From contig DJXE01000051.1 in NCBI GenBank assembly GCA_002449595.1, forward strand, positions 1-16,856: a stretch of DNA of 16,856 bases. Direction: 5' to 3'. The stretch's first letter is position 1. The number at the start of each line of letters is the position of its first letter. This DNA comes from Lachnospiraceae bacterium UBA7012 (GTDB taxonomy: Bacteria; Bacillota; Clostridia; Lachnospirales; Lachnospiraceae). Below, piece by piece: positions 6,578 to 15,212 of this stretch. A model generated the notes under the pieces. It did not search any database and was not told the origin of the DNA. It saw nothing but the letters and a program-made list of their open reading frames with translations. Position numbers and translations under genes: made by a program.

Positions 6578-7771
6578 TCACTCGGACAGGTCGATTCCTC
6601 TGTACTTCGCGATCGCCGCGACGTCCTTGTCCCCGCGCCCGGAGAGGCAGACGAGGATGCTCTGGTCCTTCCCCATCTTCGGCGCGATCTTCATCGCGTG
6701 GGCGAGCGCGTGTGCACTCTCGATCGCGCAGATGATTCCCTCTGTCCTTGCGAGGTACTCGAACGCTTCGACAGCTTCCTCATCCGTGACCGGCACGTAC
6801 TGCGCTCTTCCGCTGTCGCGCAGGTACGCGTGCTCCGGGCCGATGCCGGGATAGTCGAGACCCGCCGAGATGGAGTACACCGGCGAGATCTGGCCGTACT
6901 CGTTCTGGCAGAAATAGGACTTCATGCCGTGGAAGACGCCGACAGTTCCGGTCGCCATCGTGGCTGCGTGCTGCCCCGTCTCGATGCCGCGGCCGGCCGC
7001 CTCGCAGCCGATGAGCTGAACGCCCTCATCCCCGATGAAATGATAGAACATGCCCATCGCGTTGCTGCCTCCGCCGACGCAGGCGAGCACCGCGTCCGGG
7101 AGCTCTCCCGTCGCCTCGAGGAACTGCGCGCGCGCCTCCTTCGAGATCACCGCCTGGAAATCGCGCACGATCGTCGGGAAGGGATGCGGCCCCATGACCG
7201 AGCCGAGCACGTAATGCGTGTCGTGCACGCGGCCCGCCCACTCGCGCATCGTCTCGTTGACGGCGTCCTTGAGCACCTGCGTGCCGCTCGTCACCGCGTG
7301 GACTTTCGCGCCGAGCAGCTCCATCCGGTAGACGTTCAGCCGCTGACGCTCCGTGTCTTCCTTGCCCATAAAGATCTCGCACTCCATGTCCATGAGCGCC
7401 GCCACCGTCGCCGTCGCGACGCCGTGCTGTCCGGCGCCGGTCTCCGCGATGACGCGGGTCTTGCCCATTTTCTTCGCGAGCAGGACCTGGCCCAGGCAGT
7501 TGTTGATCTTGTGCGCGCCGGTGTGGTTCAGGTCCTCCCTCTTCAGGTAAACCTGCGCGCCGCCGAGGTCCTGACTCATCCGCTCCGCGTGATAAAGGAG
7601 CGACGGGCGGCCCGCGTAATCGTTCAGGAGCCGCGTCAGCTCGGCGTTAAACTCCGGGTCGTTCTTGTAGTACTCGTAGCTCTCCTCCAGCCGGATCAGC
7701 TCGTTCATCAGCGTCTCGGGGACGTACTGTCCGCCGAACGCCCCGAATCTTCCCCTGCTCTCAGTCTGCAT
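6578..7771 (-). CDS. trpB: Tryptophan synthase beta chain
   Basis: PLP enzyme that condenses indole with serine to give tryptophan, partner of TrpA. The 397 residues start [15 protein letters not shown]. The PLP lysine is Lys88 in [11 protein letters not shown], the catalytic Glu is Glu110 in AETGAGQHG, and a phosphate-binding loop [10 protein letters not shown] is present. This is the standard TrpB1 type, not the TrpB2 type. The ATG at 7771 has AAAGGAG 7 bases upstream and gives the canonical N-terminus; a longer reading frame to 7855 adds unrelated residues. It overlaps the end of trpF by 11 bases, indicating translational coupling. Confidence 0.97.
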   Translation of the reverse strand: MQTESRGRFGAFGGQYVPETLMNELIRLEESYEYYKNDPEFNAELTRLLNDYAGRPSLLYHAERMSQDLGGAQVYLKREDLNHTGAHKINNCLGQVLLAKKMGKTRVIAETGAGQHGVATATVAALMDMECEIFMGKEDTERQRLNVYRMELLGAKVHAVTSGTQVLKDAVNETMREWAGRVHDTHYVLGSVMGPHPFPTIVRDFQAVISKEARAQFLEATGELPDAVLACVGGGSNAMGMFYHFIGDEGVQLIGCEAAGRGIETGQHAATMATGTVGVFHGMKSYFCQNEYGQISPVYSISAGLDYPGIGPEHAYLRDSGRAQYVPVTDEEAVEAFEYLARTEGIICAIESAHALAHAMKIAPKMGKDQSILVCLSGRGDKDVAAIAKYRGIDLSE

Positions 7772-8429
7772 ATCTGTGCTCCTTTCTGTCTGCCGTTCCT
7801 GCCGCGCTGCCGCCTTCGCGCAGCAGCTGCGCGCACTGCAGCATCTTCCGCTCATCCTTTACGCCGTCCGTCTCGATGCCGCTCGAGAGGTCGACCGCCC
7901 AGGGCGAGATCTCCTCCAGCGCCTCCCGGAGGTTGTCCGGTCCGAGGCCCCCTGCCAGGAAAAACGGCCTGTCAAATCCTCTTATCAGCGACCAGTCAAA
8001 TCGCTTCCCTGTGCCGCCGTTTCCGTTGTCCAGAAGGATGTGGTCCGCGGGGCTTCTCGCCGCCGCCTCAAGGTCTCTCTCCGTTCTCACGGGAAAAGCT
8101 TTGATCACCGGCAACCCAGTCTTTTCCTTAATATTCGTTATAAAGGCGTCGTCCTCTGCGCCGTGCAGCTGGATCACGTCAATGATCCCCTCCGCAGCGA
8201 GCGCCTCGATCCGTTCCGCCGGGTCGTCCAGAAAGACGCCGACCGCCTTCACGCGCCGGTCCAGAAGACGGTAAAAGCGGGATGCCTGCTGCGCCGTGAT
8301 GGTCCGTCTCCGCCCTTTCGCGAAAATGAACCCGCAGTAGTCGGGGAGGATCCGGTTCACCGCCGCGATGTCCTCCTCCCGCATCATCCCGCAGAATTTG
8401 ATCCTCGTCTTCGCCGCGTCATCACCCAT
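7761..8429 (-). CDS. trpF: Phosphoribosylanthranilate isomerase
   Basis: Isomerises phosphoribosylanthranilate to CdRP, the step between TrpD and TrpC. A 222-residue TIM barrel with the catalytic Cys13 in IKFCGM, general acid Asp134 in [16 protein letters not shown], and the phosphate-binding [10 protein letters not shown] (157-166). The C-terminal 20 residues are Gly/Ala/basic and not conserved. The start lies inside the trpC end with an 8-base overlap, and trpB starts inside its own end, so trpC, trpF and trpB are tightly coupled. Confidence 0.96.
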   Translation of the reverse strand: MGDDAAKTRIKFCGMMREEDIAAVNRILPDYCGFIFAKGRRRTITAQQASRFYRLLDRRVKAVGVFLDDPAERIEALAAEGIIDVIQLHGAEDDAFITNIKEKTGLPVIKAFPVRTERDLEAAARSPADHILLDNGNGGTGKRFDWSLIRGFDRPFFLAGGLGPDNLREALEEISPWAVDLSSGIETDGVKDERKMLQCAQLLREGGSAAGTADRKEHRYAD

Positions 8430-9279
8430 GGTGCCCTTCCTTGCTGCCTTTCAGAAACTCCCGCAGCGCCTGCTTCCGGTCGGGACTGCGCATCAGCGCC
8501 TCACCGACCAGCGCGGCCCGGATGCCGCTGCCGCGCAGCGCCGCCACGTCTTCGGGCGTCCTTATCCCGCTCTCCGAGACCGCGATCCGGTCCTCCGGGA
8601 TGAGGTCCTTCAGGCGCGCCGTGTTTCCGAGGTCGACGTGGAACGTCTTCAGGTCCCTGTTGTTCACGCCGATGATCCGCGCACCGCTCTCCGCCGCCAT
8701 GCGGATCTCCTCCTCGCTGTGCGTCTCGACCAGGGCGTCCATGCCCAGCTCATGCGTGAGCGCGAGGTATTCGCCGAGCTGCGACTTGCTCAGGATCGCG
8801 CAGATCAGGAGCACCGCCGACGCGCCGAGCACCTTCGCCTCGTAGATCATGTACGGGTCGACAGTGAAGTCCTTGCGCAGGCACGGAATCGTCACTGACC
8901 GGGCGATCTCCTCGAGATACGCGTCGCTCCCCAGGAACCAGTTCGGCTCCGTGAGGACGGAGATCGCCGCCGCGCCGGCCGCCTCGTAGTCCTTTGCGAT
9001 CGCGAGGTACGGAAACTCCGGCGCGATGAGTCCCTTCGAGGGCGACGCCTTCTTGCACTCGCAGATGAGGCGCATGCCGGGAGCCGCGAGCGACTCCGCA
9101 AATCCAATTCGTTTCTCACCGCGGATCGGCCGCGCAGAGCCGGTTTGCTCCGTGCTGCTCAGTGACTCCGCCCGCGCGCGGACTTCCTCGAGGGGTGCCA
9201 CGCGCTTTTTCGCCTCGATCCTGCCTCTTGTGTATGCCGCGATCTCCTGCAGGATGTTCGTGTTGTCTTTGCCGCTCAT
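8422..9279 (-). CDS. trpC: Indole-3-glycerol-phosphate synthase
   Basis: Converts CdRP to indole-3-glycerol phosphate by ring closure and decarboxylation. The 285-residue TIM barrel has Glu74 and Lys76 in CECKKASPSKG, general-acid Lys136 in CLRKDF, Glu185 in LVETH, the GVNNRDL phosphate/substrate loop (204-210) and Ser235 in SESGI. It is slightly long because of a loop around residues 40-56. The ATG at 9279 has GGAGG 8 bases upstream and begins a normal TrpC helix (ILQEIAAYTRGRIEAKK). An extension to 9327 would overlap trpD and adds only Arg/Pro-rich residues. It follows trpD by 19 bases. Confidence 0.97.
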   Translation of the reverse strand: MSGKDNTNILQEIAAYTRGRIEAKKRVAPLEEVRARAESLSSTEQTGSARPIRGEKRIGFAESLAAPGMRLICECKKASPSKGLIAPEFPYLAIAKDYEAAGAAAISVLTEPNWFLGSDAYLEEIARSVTIPCLRKDFTVDPYMIYEAKVLGASAVLLICAILSKSQLGEYLALTHELGMDALVETHSEEEIRMAAESGARIIGVNNRDLKTFHVDLGNTARLKDLIPEDRIAVSESGIRTPEDVAALRGSGIRAALVGEALMRSPDRKQALREFLKGSKEGHHG

Positions 9280-9298
9280 CCGCTGCCGCCTCCGCTGT

Positions 9299-10321
9299 TT
9301 AGGCGCGCGACGCGGCGATGTAGGCATCCAGCACGCTGAGAGCCTTGCCGGAATCGATCATTTCCGCGGCGAGCGCGATACCTTCCTCGATGGAGCCGGT
9401 CTTTCCTGCCGCATAGAACGCCGCCCCCGAATTCAGGAGCACCGCCGTGCGGCGCGGGCCTTTGTCCTCTCCGCGCAGGATGTCGCGCGTCATCTTCGCG
9501 TTCTCCTCGGGAGTGCCGCCGCGCAGTTCATCCTTGCTGCAGGAGGTGAAGCCGAAGTCCTCCGGCTTGATCACTGTCGTCCGGTAGAAGCCGTCGCGCA
9601 GCTCGCAGACCGTGGTCGGCGCGCTCGCCGAGACTTCGTCCATCTTGTCCTGTCCGTAAACCACGAGCGCGTGCTTCACGCCGAGGGTCGCGAGGACCTT
9701 GGCGACCGGCTCGACCAGGTACTCGTCATACACGCCGAGCAGGAAGTACTCGGGGCTCGCCGGGTTCGTCAGCGGGCCGAGGATATTGAAGACGGTCCGA
9801 AAGCCGAGCTCGCGCCGGATCGGGCCGACGTATTTCATTGCCGTGTGATATTTCTGTGCAAAGATAAAGCAGAATCCGACCTCATCAAGAAGCTTCCTGC
9901 ACTTGTCGGGGTCGGCCTGGATCTCCGCGCCGAGTGCCTCGAGGCAGTCCGCCGTGCCGCACATGGAAGACGCTGCGCGGTTGCCGTGCTTCGCGACTTT
10001 GACGCCGCCCGCTGCGACCACCATTGCGCTGGTCGTGGAGATGTTGAACGTGCAGGCGCCATCGCCGCCGGTGCCGACGATCTCCATGACTTCCATTCCC
10101 TCGTGCGGGACCTTCGTCGCGAGCGATCTCATGGCGTGCGCGCAGCCCGCGATCTCGTCGATCGTCTCCGCCCTTGTGCTCTTCGTGGAGAGCGCCGCGA
10201 GAAACGCCGCGTTCTGCGTCGGCGTCGTCTCCCCGCTCATGATCTCATTCATGACGGTCTGCGCCTCTTCAAAAGTCAGGTCACTCTTGTTCACGATCTT
10301 GACGATTGCTTCTTTGATCAT
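9299..10321 (-). CDS. trpD: Anthranilate phosphoribosyltransferase
   Basis: Transfers phosphoribose from PRPP to anthranilate, the first step encoded in this operon. The 340-residue protein has the PRPP-binding GTGGD (83-87), TFNISTTSA (91-99), and KHGNRAASS (111-119), all diagnostic of stand-alone TrpD. It is not fused to a TrpG glutaminase domain. The ATG at 10321 follows AGGAGG with 5 bases between and gives the family N-terminus; the frame is open to 10426, across the attenuator hairpin, but that part encodes no TrpD sequence. It is the first gene of the trp operon, with trpE and trpG absent upstream. Confidence 0.97.
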   Translation of the reverse strand: MIKEAIVKIVNKSDLTFEEAQTVMNEIMSGETTPTQNAAFLAALSTKSTRAETIDEIAGCAHAMRSLATKVPHEGMEVMEIVGTGGDGACTFNISTTSAMVVAAGGVKVAKHGNRAASSMCGTADCLEALGAEIQADPDKCRKLLDEVGFCFIFAQKYHTAMKYVGPIRRELGFRTVFNILGPLTNPASPEYFLLGVYDEYLVEPVAKVLATLGVKHALVVYGQDKMDEVSASAPTTVCELRDGFYRTTVIKPEDFGFTSCSKDELRGGTPEENAKMTRDILRGEDKGPRRTAVLLNSGAAFYAAGKTGSIEEGIALAAEMIDSGKALSVLDAYIAASRA

Positions 10322-10385
10322 ACGATCCTCCTTCTGCTGCCGGTTCCTGTGTGGTGTCGTTTGCTGATGGCTCATTGCTACGTGC

Positions 10386-10421
10386 AAAAGCCCCCGACAG
10401 AGCGATGCTCTGCCAGGGGCT
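10386..10421 (-). terminator. Intrinsic terminator upstream of trpD, probable trp attenuator
   Basis: On the minus strand AGCCCCTGGCAGAGC and GCTCTGTCGGGGGCT pair over 15 positions (13 Watson-Crick, 2 G-U) around a three-base loop, followed directly by TTTT. It lies between the predicted trp promoter and trpD, 65 bases before the trpD start codon, so it would stop transcription before the structural genes unless bypassed. A TGG codon lies in the 5' arm. No T-box consensus and no row of GAG/UAG repeats for TRAP was seen. Confidence 0.82.
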
Positions 10422-10465
10422 GTCATTCACCATGTTGCCTTTACGCTTTAACGCATCATAGCAAT

Positions 10466-10494
10466 AAAGTAACTCCGACCGGCTGCTTTGTCAA
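10466..10494 (-). promoter_or_regulatory. Putative trp operon promoter
   Basis: A perfect TTGACA (10494-10489) and TACTTT (10471-10466) with exactly 17 bases between them. The -10 is weak (3 of 6) but keeps the key TA...T positions. Transcription would start near 10459, giving a leader of about 40 bases before the attenuator stem. The -35 overlaps the stop codon of the Sel1 gene. Confidence 0.55.
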
Positions 10495-10700
10495 GCTTCC
10501 ATTGCAGTGATCACTTCGACCAGATGCGCCGCTTCCTCATTGCCGCGCTTTGCGGCGTACTTCGCCCACTTCAGCGCCTTTTCGTAATTCGGCTTCGTGC
10601 CGAACTCTCCCTTAAAATATCCTTCCGCCAGCTGCGCCGCCGCATCGATGCTCCCGAGCGCCGCCGCGTCGATCAGCTGGACCTGTCTGTCTGTTGCCAT
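10491..10700 (-). CDS. Small Sel1-like repeat protein
   Basis: A 69-residue soluble, mostly helical protein with one Sel1-like (TPR-related) repeat at about residues 20-57: AAAQLAEGYFKGEFG, then NYEKALKWAKYAAKRGNEEA. Sel1 repeats mediate protein contacts, usually in tandem arrays, so a single-repeat protein may act as an adaptor or be a degenerate remnant. It begins 11 bases after the lipoprotein gene, with GGGGAG lying in the end of that gene as a distant ribosome binding site. It probably shares the lipoprotein transcript. Its stop codon lies inside the -35 of the trp promoter. No specific function can be assigned. Confidence 0.65.
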   Translation of the reverse strand: MATDRQVQLIDAAALGSIDAAAQLAEGYFKGEFGTKPNYEKALKWAKYAAKRGNEEAAHLVEVITAMEA

Positions 10701-10711
10701 ATCTATTATTC

Positions 10712-11455
10712 TTACTCCCCAGTCGTTTTCTTTTCTGCGGACTCTGTGTCCTGTTCAGCGGATTCTGTGCTCTGCTTCTCAGATTCTGCACCTTGCTTCG
10801 TCGTCTCTGTGCTGCCCGCCTGCGACGAATCCATGGAGCCGATGATCTCGCCCGTCTTCGCATTCACGAAATCGACGTGGACGTTCTCGATCGGCGCTCC
10901 CAGATAGACGTTGTACATTCCGCCGTACATATAGAAGCCCATCGCGAGATAGCTCTCCGCCGTCGTGATCTCCTTCGAGTCGGTGGAGACGATGAACGCG
11001 GTGTAAGTCTCGTTCGCTTCGATCCCCTTGACCATGGGATATGTCTTGTCGTCATCTTCGATTCTCTTCAGCTCGGCGTCGATGTTCTGCTTGATGAGCC
11101 CGAGAAACTGCTCATATCTCTCCGCTGTCATGACGAGCGTCGCGCTGCCGTCCTCATTCACTTCGACGTCCTCGACGCCCTCCTGCTCCCGCAGGGTGTC
11201 CAGGCTCTGCTGCGAAATGGTCTCGATATAGTCCCCCGGCACTGTGAGGCTGACGGAGTCCCCTTTCTGTTTGACCGTGATCCCGCCGATGATCTCGAGC
11301 GTGTCCTCGATCCCCTCCGCCATCACGGCGCTCTCCTGCGCCGCGGCGTCCGCCGGGGAAGCTGCCGCGCTGCCCGCGCCGGGCACTGCCTTCTGTCCTG
11401 CACAGCCTGTCATCAACGTGGCAAAAACCAGGATGGCTGCGATCTTTCTTTTCAC
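10712..11455 (-). CDS. Lipoprotein of unknown function with heptapeptide-repeat tail
   Basis: A 247-residue exported lipoprotein. I chose GTG at 11455 because GGAGG lies 8 bases upstream and the product then starts VKRKIAAILVFATLMTGC, a complete lipoprotein signal with Cys18; an ATG at 11557 would place 34 polar residues before it. Residues about 60-210 form a folded domain with GITVKQKGDSVSLTVPGDYIE, a helix rich in Glu/Lys, and beta-rich NETYTAFIVS and YGGMYNVYLGAPIENVHVDFVNAKTGEIIG segments. The tail is four seven-residue repeats of Ser/Thr/Glu/Gln/Lys. I do not recognise the family. It has a good promoter and is divergent from the ADP-ribosylglycohydrolase gene. Confidence 0.75.
   Translation of the reverse strand: MKRKIAAILVFATLMTGCAGQKAVPGAGSAAASPADAAAQESAVMAEGIEDTLEIIGGITVKQKGDSVSLTVPGDYIETISQQSLDTLREQEGVEDVEVNEDGSATLVMTAERYEQFLGLIKQNIDAELKRIEDDDKTYPMVKGIEANETYTAFIVSTDSKEITTAESYLAMGFYMYGGMYNVYLGAPIENVHVDFVNAKTGEIIGSMDSSQAGSTETTKQGAESEKQSTESAEQDTESAEKKTTGE
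10733..10816 (-). repeat. Four tandem 21-base repeats in the lipoprotein tail
   Basis: Codons 214-241 of the lipoprotein read GSTETTK, QGAESEK, QSTESAE, QDTESAE: a degenerate 7-residue unit encoded by a 21-base DNA repeat. Such a tail is likely a disordered, hydrophilic spacer on the cell surface, and copy number may vary. Confidence 0.7.
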
Positions 11456-11504
11456 AATAATAACCTCCGGAAATGACGCCGGCTTCAATTCAGGCCGCGC
11501 GCCG

Positions 11505-11520
11505 CGGGTCCTCGGACCCG
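11505..11520 (-). other. Stem-loop at the 5' end of the lipoprotein mRNA
   Basis: CGGGTCC-TC-GGACCCG is a perfect 7-bp stem. It begins within a few bases of the transcription start predicted from the lipoprotein promoter, so the mRNA would begin with a hairpin. This could protect the 5' end from RNases or be an operator; neither is shown. Confidence 0.45.
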
Positions 11521-11528
11521 ATATTCCT

Positions 11529-11557
11529 ATTATCTGCCCATCACCCCGCACTTTCAA
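11529..11557 (-). promoter_or_regulatory. Putative sigma-A promoter of the lipoprotein-sel1 unit
   Basis: TTGAAA (11557-11552) and GATAAT (11534-11529) with 17 bases between them, each matching the consensus at 5 of 6 positions. Predicted start near 11522, about 67 bases upstream of the GTG start. Confidence 0.65.
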
Positions 11558-11637
11558 CCGGAAACCTGCAGATATTAATCACAACTACGCCGGAACCGAT
11601 CAGATCCCTAAAACCGGCGAAACTGCGCCGACGCAAT

Positions 11638-11668
11638 TTGCACGCAACCCGCACAAATACGATATACT
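11638..11668 (+). promoter_or_regulatory. Putative promoter of the ADP-ribosylglycohydrolase gene
   Basis: TTGCAC (11638-11643) and TATACT (11663-11668), a strong -10, but with a long 19-base spacer. It lies 41 bases upstream of the ATG. Together with the lipoprotein promoter this fills the 254-base divergent intergenic region, where no further gene is seen. Confidence 0.42.
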
Positions 11669-11709
11669 TAGAAAAGATGCATCCCACAAATCAAGAAGGA
11701 GGACCTTCC

Positions 11710-13275
11710 ATGATACTCAAGATCGACGAACTCAGGGACAAACTCGCCGGCTGCTGGGCGGGAAAGAATATCGGCGGCACTTTCGGCGCGCCGTTTGAAT
11801 CGAAGCGCGCGCTGCAGAACGCAGAATTCTATATGCAGGATCTGTCACAGGGACCGCCGGCCAACGATGACCTCGACCTGCAGATCGCCTGGCTCTCCGC
11901 GGTCGAGCGCTACGGGAAAAACGTGAACGCGTCGATCCTCGGCGAGTACTGGCTCTCCTATATCATCCCGAACTGGGTCGAATACGGCACCGGCAAGACG
12001 AATTTGCGCGCCGGCATCGAGCCGCCCCTTTGCGGCGACGTCGACAATACTTATAAGAACAGCAACGGCTGCTGGATCCGCTCCGAGCTCTGGGCGTGCC
12101 TCGCGCCCGGCCATCCGGAGATCGCGGCCCGCTACGCCTACGAGGACGGCGTGATCGACCACGCGGAGGAAGGCCTCTACGGTGAGATCTTCTTTGCCGC
12201 GATGCAGAGCGCCGCTTTCGTGGAGAGCGACCCGATGAAGCTCATCGAGATCGGCCTCTCTTATATCCCTGAGAAAAGCCGTGTGACCGCCTGCGTCCGC
12301 GAGGCGATGCGCTGCCACGCGGAAGGCGTCCCGATCGCGGACGCGCGGCGCAGGATCCACAATACCGCGCCCGGCACGTTCGGCGTCCAGCACATCCGGA
12401 TCAGCGACATCCCGAAGGAAAACAACGAGGGATTTGAGCTCGGCGAGCCCGGCATGGACACGCCGGAGAACGTCGGCTTCACGATCGCCGGCCTCCTCTA
12501 CGGCGCCGGCGACTACGGACAGAGCCTCATCATGGCGAACGCCTGCGGCGAGGACACGGACTGCACCTGCGGAACGCTCGGCGCGCTACTCGGCATCATC
12601 TCCGGCGCCTCCGGCATCCCGGAGAAGTGGGCCGCCCCGCTCGACGACCGCATCACCACGATGTGCATCAATACAACCGGCCAGAACAGCATCTGGATCC
12701 CGAAGACCGCGAAGGAACTTGCAGAGCGCGTCCTGCGCGAGATCCCGGGCTTCCTCGGCCAGGAGCTCTGCGACGTGTTCGCCGAGGGCGGCATGGAGAT
12801 CAAGTGCGATGAGAATGCGCTTTTCTGTCCCAACGAGGACGACTACATCCACCTGATCAACGGCGACTGCCAGGACTGGGGACACCGGATCCCGGTGCGC
12901 GATCTCTGCGAGCTCTCCTCCTACGTCGTCCGGCATGACCACTGTGTGTTCACGTCCTTTACAGACTACCACGGCTCCGTCTTCTTCAAGAAGGGCGAGC
13001 CCCGCACGATCAGCATCCGGGTCATGAACAACCACATTATGAAGGAGCAGCAGTGGGTCACCGTGACGCTCTACCTGCCGGAAGGCGTGACCGTGAACGG
13101 CGCCTCCTCCGTGATGCTCCCGCTGAACAACCTGCACGGGTACACGGCGGACGCCACGTTCGAGCTGAACACCGAATTCTTTGGCGGGAACAAGCTGGAG
13201 CTGCTTGCTGACGTGTCGCTGAATGGGCGGCATTCCTACGATGTCGTGAAGGTGACTCTCTTCGCGAAAGCGTAA
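11710..13275 (+). CDS. ADP-ribosylglycohydrolase-family protein with C-terminal beta-rich domain
   Basis: A 521-residue protein and the only plus-strand gene. Residues about 8-355 match the DraG/ARH fold: GCWAGKNIGGTFGAPFE (15-31), a metal-binding acidic cluster Asp53, Asp54, Asp56 in NDDLDLQ, and a second cluster Glu281-Asp282-Thr283-Asp284 in CGEDTDCTCGTLGALLG. Known members remove ADP-ribose from proteins or hydrolyse related glycosidic bonds with Mg or Mn. Residues about 405-521 are a predicted beta-sandwich (SIRVMNNHI, WVTVTLYLPEGVTV and following) absent from simple ARH proteins. No signal peptide is seen. ATG has AGGAGG 7 bases upstream; an upstream in-frame extension to 11473 is not family-like. 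A convergent GH2 gene abuts its stop, so the substrate may be a carbohydrate or nucleoside conjugate and not ADP-ribosyl-protein. Confidence 0.87.
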   Translation: MILKIDELRDKLAGCWAGKNIGGTFGAPFESKRALQNAEFYMQDLSQGPPANDDLDLQIAWLSAVERYGKNVNASILGEYWLSYIIPNWVEYGTGKTNLRAGIEPPLCGDVDNTYKNSNGCWIRSELWACLAPGHPEIAARYAYEDGVIDHAEEGLYGEIFFAAMQSAAFVESDPMKLIEIGLSYIPEKSRVTACVREAMRCHAEGVPIADARRRIHNTAPGTFGVQHIRISDIPKENNEGFELGEPGMDTPENVGFTIAGLLYGAGDYGQSLIMANACGEDTDCTCGTLGALLGIISGASGIPEKWAAPLDDRITTMCINTTGQNSIWIPKTAKELAERVLREIPGFLGQELCDVFAEGGMEIKCDENALFCPNEDDYIHLINGDCQDWGHRIPVRDLCELSSYVVRHDHCVFTSFTDYHGSVFFKKGEPRTISIRVMNNHIMKEQQWVTVTLYLPEGVTVNGASSVMLPLNNLHGYTADATFELNTEFFGGNKLELLADVSLNGRHSYDVVKVTLFAKA

Positions 13276-15093
13276 TTAGGTCATCTCGCGGAACTTATCA
13301 AGAATCTTTTCATTGGCGGCGCGGATCTCTTCCGCGCCTGCTTTTATGACTTCCCTGTCGTAGGTGACAAGGCCGTTGATCTCGTTCTCAATATCAGAGA
13401 CCTGTGTGAGGACGGCCGCGGACAGTCCCTTGTCCAGGTTGTCCTCGATCTCCGTCTTCAGGAGCTTCACGAGCGCATCCGTCAGTTCCTCCCGGCTCCG
13501 GTAGGTCCGGTATCCGTAGGCCTTGTCCGCTCTCACGTGCCCTTCCATCAGGCAGGCGTAGCCGCCGTACTCGGTGATCGCGGTGACTCTCCTGTGCGGG
13601 CGGAGCTTCAGCCAGAAGAAGTAGTGGTGGATGCTGAACAGGTCGCCTCCGCCGCCGTCAAACCAGCCGCTCGCCGCATCGACCGTGCGCGAGGGATCCT
13701 GCCGCTTCACTTCCTCCGCGATCTGCCTCGACTGGAACTGCCCCCAGCCTTCGTTGAACGGGACCCACAGTGCGATGCACGGCGCGTTTCCGAGCTGCTT
13801 AATCATCGCGAAAAGCTCGCGCCTGTACTCTTCCCTTCCCTGCCTGCTTCTGCGGGAAAACAGTTCTCCGACCTTCTCCCCGAAGCGCCCGCGCAGGAAC
13901 TGGAACACCGTCGAGAGATAAGTCACGAACCATGCGTGATAGCCCTGCCCGCCGTTCACCATGTCCTGCCAGACAAGCATCCCGAGCCGGTCGCAGTGGT
14001 AGTACCAGCGCGCGGGCTCGATCTTTACGTGCTTTCGGAGCATGTTGAAGCCGAAGCGCTTCATCAGTGCAATATCGTCGATCATCGCCTGATCCGACGG
14101 CGGCGTGAGGAGCGTGTCCGGCCAGTAGCCCTGGTCCAATACGCCGTGGTGGAAGTACGGCCGGTCATTGAGGAAGAGCCGCGGGATCCCAGCCCGGTCC
14201 TTCCCCACCGAAAACTTCCGCATCCCGAAATACGCCCTGACGCGGTCCGGCGTCATTCCTCCCGGCTGCATTCTTTCCGGCTTCGGGCCGGTCAGTTCTA
14301 CGACCAGATCATAGAGATACGGGTCCTCCGGCGACCACGCCCGGAAGTCCTTCACGGGGAGTACGATTTCCTCGCCGGTCATACCTTCCGCCTGTGAGAG
14401 TGTTTCTCCGGAGGTAATAACTGAGATCCGGAGCGGGTACTGTTTTTCCCCGTGATTATTGCCCGGAATCACGCGCACGCGGACCGCTGCTGCGTCGTAG
14501 TCCGGCGTGATTGCGATGCTCGCGATATACGCGTCCGGCACCCACTCCAGCCAGACGGTCTGCCAGATCCCGCTCTGCGGCGGGTAGTACATGCCGCTCC
14601 ATTTCGTGCGCTGCTTTCCGCGCGCGTGGTACGTCCGGTCCGTGTCGTCGATGCAGACGACGTTCAGGTCGAACCCTTTGGCAGGATCCTTCAGGAACGC
14701 CGTAATATCCAGCGAAAAGCTTAAATACCCGCCCTCATGATAGCCGGCTTCCATTCCGTCGACGCAGACGCGGCACGCCTGGTCGACGGCGCCGAAGTGC
14801 AGAAGCAGCCGTTCTCCGCGCAGGATCCGCTGCGCCGCGTCCAATTCAACCCTCAAATGATAATGCAGGTACTCCCCCGCCCGGAGAGTGCGCTCCACGC
14901 CGGACGCCTTCGTCTCCGGCGAAAAAGGCACGAGGATCTGCCCGTCATACGCTGACGGAAGATCCTCGCTCTTACTGATCGCATATTCCCAGATGCCGTT
15001 CAGGTTCTTCCAGCTCCCGCCGTCTCCCCGCACCATCTGCGGTCTCGGGTATTCCGGGAGAGGGATCGTCCCTGCTGCCTTCGTCTCTTTCAT
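13276..15093 (-). CDS. Glycoside hydrolase family 2 protein (beta-galactosidase/glucuronidase-like)
   Basis: A 605-residue cytoplasmic glycosidase without a signal peptide. Domains in order: N-terminal jelly-roll sugar-binding domain (about 25-187, with [10 protein letters not shown] and [12 protein letters not shown]), an immunoglobulin-like domain (about 188-290), and a TIM barrel (about 295-560). The acid/base Glu448 is in [12 protein letters not shown] and the probable nucleophile Glu508 in ITEYGGYA. The [30 protein letters not shown] region is typical of GH2. Length is short for LacZ and matches the compact GH2 type. The exact sugar cannot be read from the sequence. ATG follows AAAGGGG with 6 bases between. 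It converges on the ADP-ribosylglycohydrolase gene with no gap. Confidence 0.92.
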   Translation of the reverse strand: MKETKAAGTIPLPEYPRPQMVRGDGGSWKNLNGIWEYAISKSEDLPSAYDGQILVPFSPETKASGVERTLRAGEYLHYHLRVELDAAQRILRGERLLLHFGAVDQACRVCVDGMEAGYHEGGYLSFSLDITAFLKDPAKGFDLNVVCIDDTDRTYHARGKQRTKWSGMYYPPQSGIWQTVWLEWVPDAYIASIAITPDYDAAAVRVRVIPGNNHGEKQYPLRISVITSGETLSQAEGMTGEEIVLPVKDFRAWSPEDPYLYDLVVELTGPKPERMQPGGMTPDRVRAYFGMRKFSVGKDRAGIPRLFLNDRPYFHHGVLDQGYWPDTLLTPPSDQAMIDDIALMKRFGFNMLRKHVKIEPARWYYHCDRLGMLVWQDMVNGGQGYHAWFVTYLSTVFQFLRGRFGEKVGELFSRRSRQGREEYRRELFAMIKQLGNAPCIALWVPFNEGWGQFQSRQIAEEVKRQDPSRTVDAASGWFDGGGGDLFSIHHYFFWLKLRPHRRVTAITEYGGYACLMEGHVRADKAYGYRTYRSREELTDALVKLLKTEIEDNLDKGLSAAVLTQVSDIENEINGLVTYDREVIKAGAEEIRAANEKILDKFREMT

Positions 15094-15212
15094 GCTCTGC
15101 CCCTTTGCTGTCGCGGGACCTGTCCCCGGCTCCGCCTCATGGAAACCATTTTACTCCGCGGGCGGCATTCGCAAAAGAGCGGCATGATCTGGCGGCATCC
15201 GCCTTTCGCCTG

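Noticed and set aside
6515..8104. 529-codon plus-strand reading frame across trpB and trpF
   Set aside because: Antisense shadow; composition is Arg/His/Leu-rich and spans gene boundaries.
10322..10426. Upstream extension of trpD to 10426
   Set aside because: It runs through the attenuator stem and encodes no TrpD-like sequence; the ATG at 10321 has an AGGAGG site and fits the family.
10284..10433. Classical trp leader peptide starting at ATG 10433
   Set aside because: Only one Trp codon, a poor ribosome binding site, and the frame runs open into trpD with no stop before the stem ends. Not listed as a gene, but discussed as part of the attenuator finding.
15162..15198. Three copies of GCGGCAT with a GGCGG-ATG-CCGCC stem on the minus strand after the microprotein gene
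   Set aside because: Copies are short and unevenly spaced, and the stem has no U-tract; too weak to call a terminator or a repeat.
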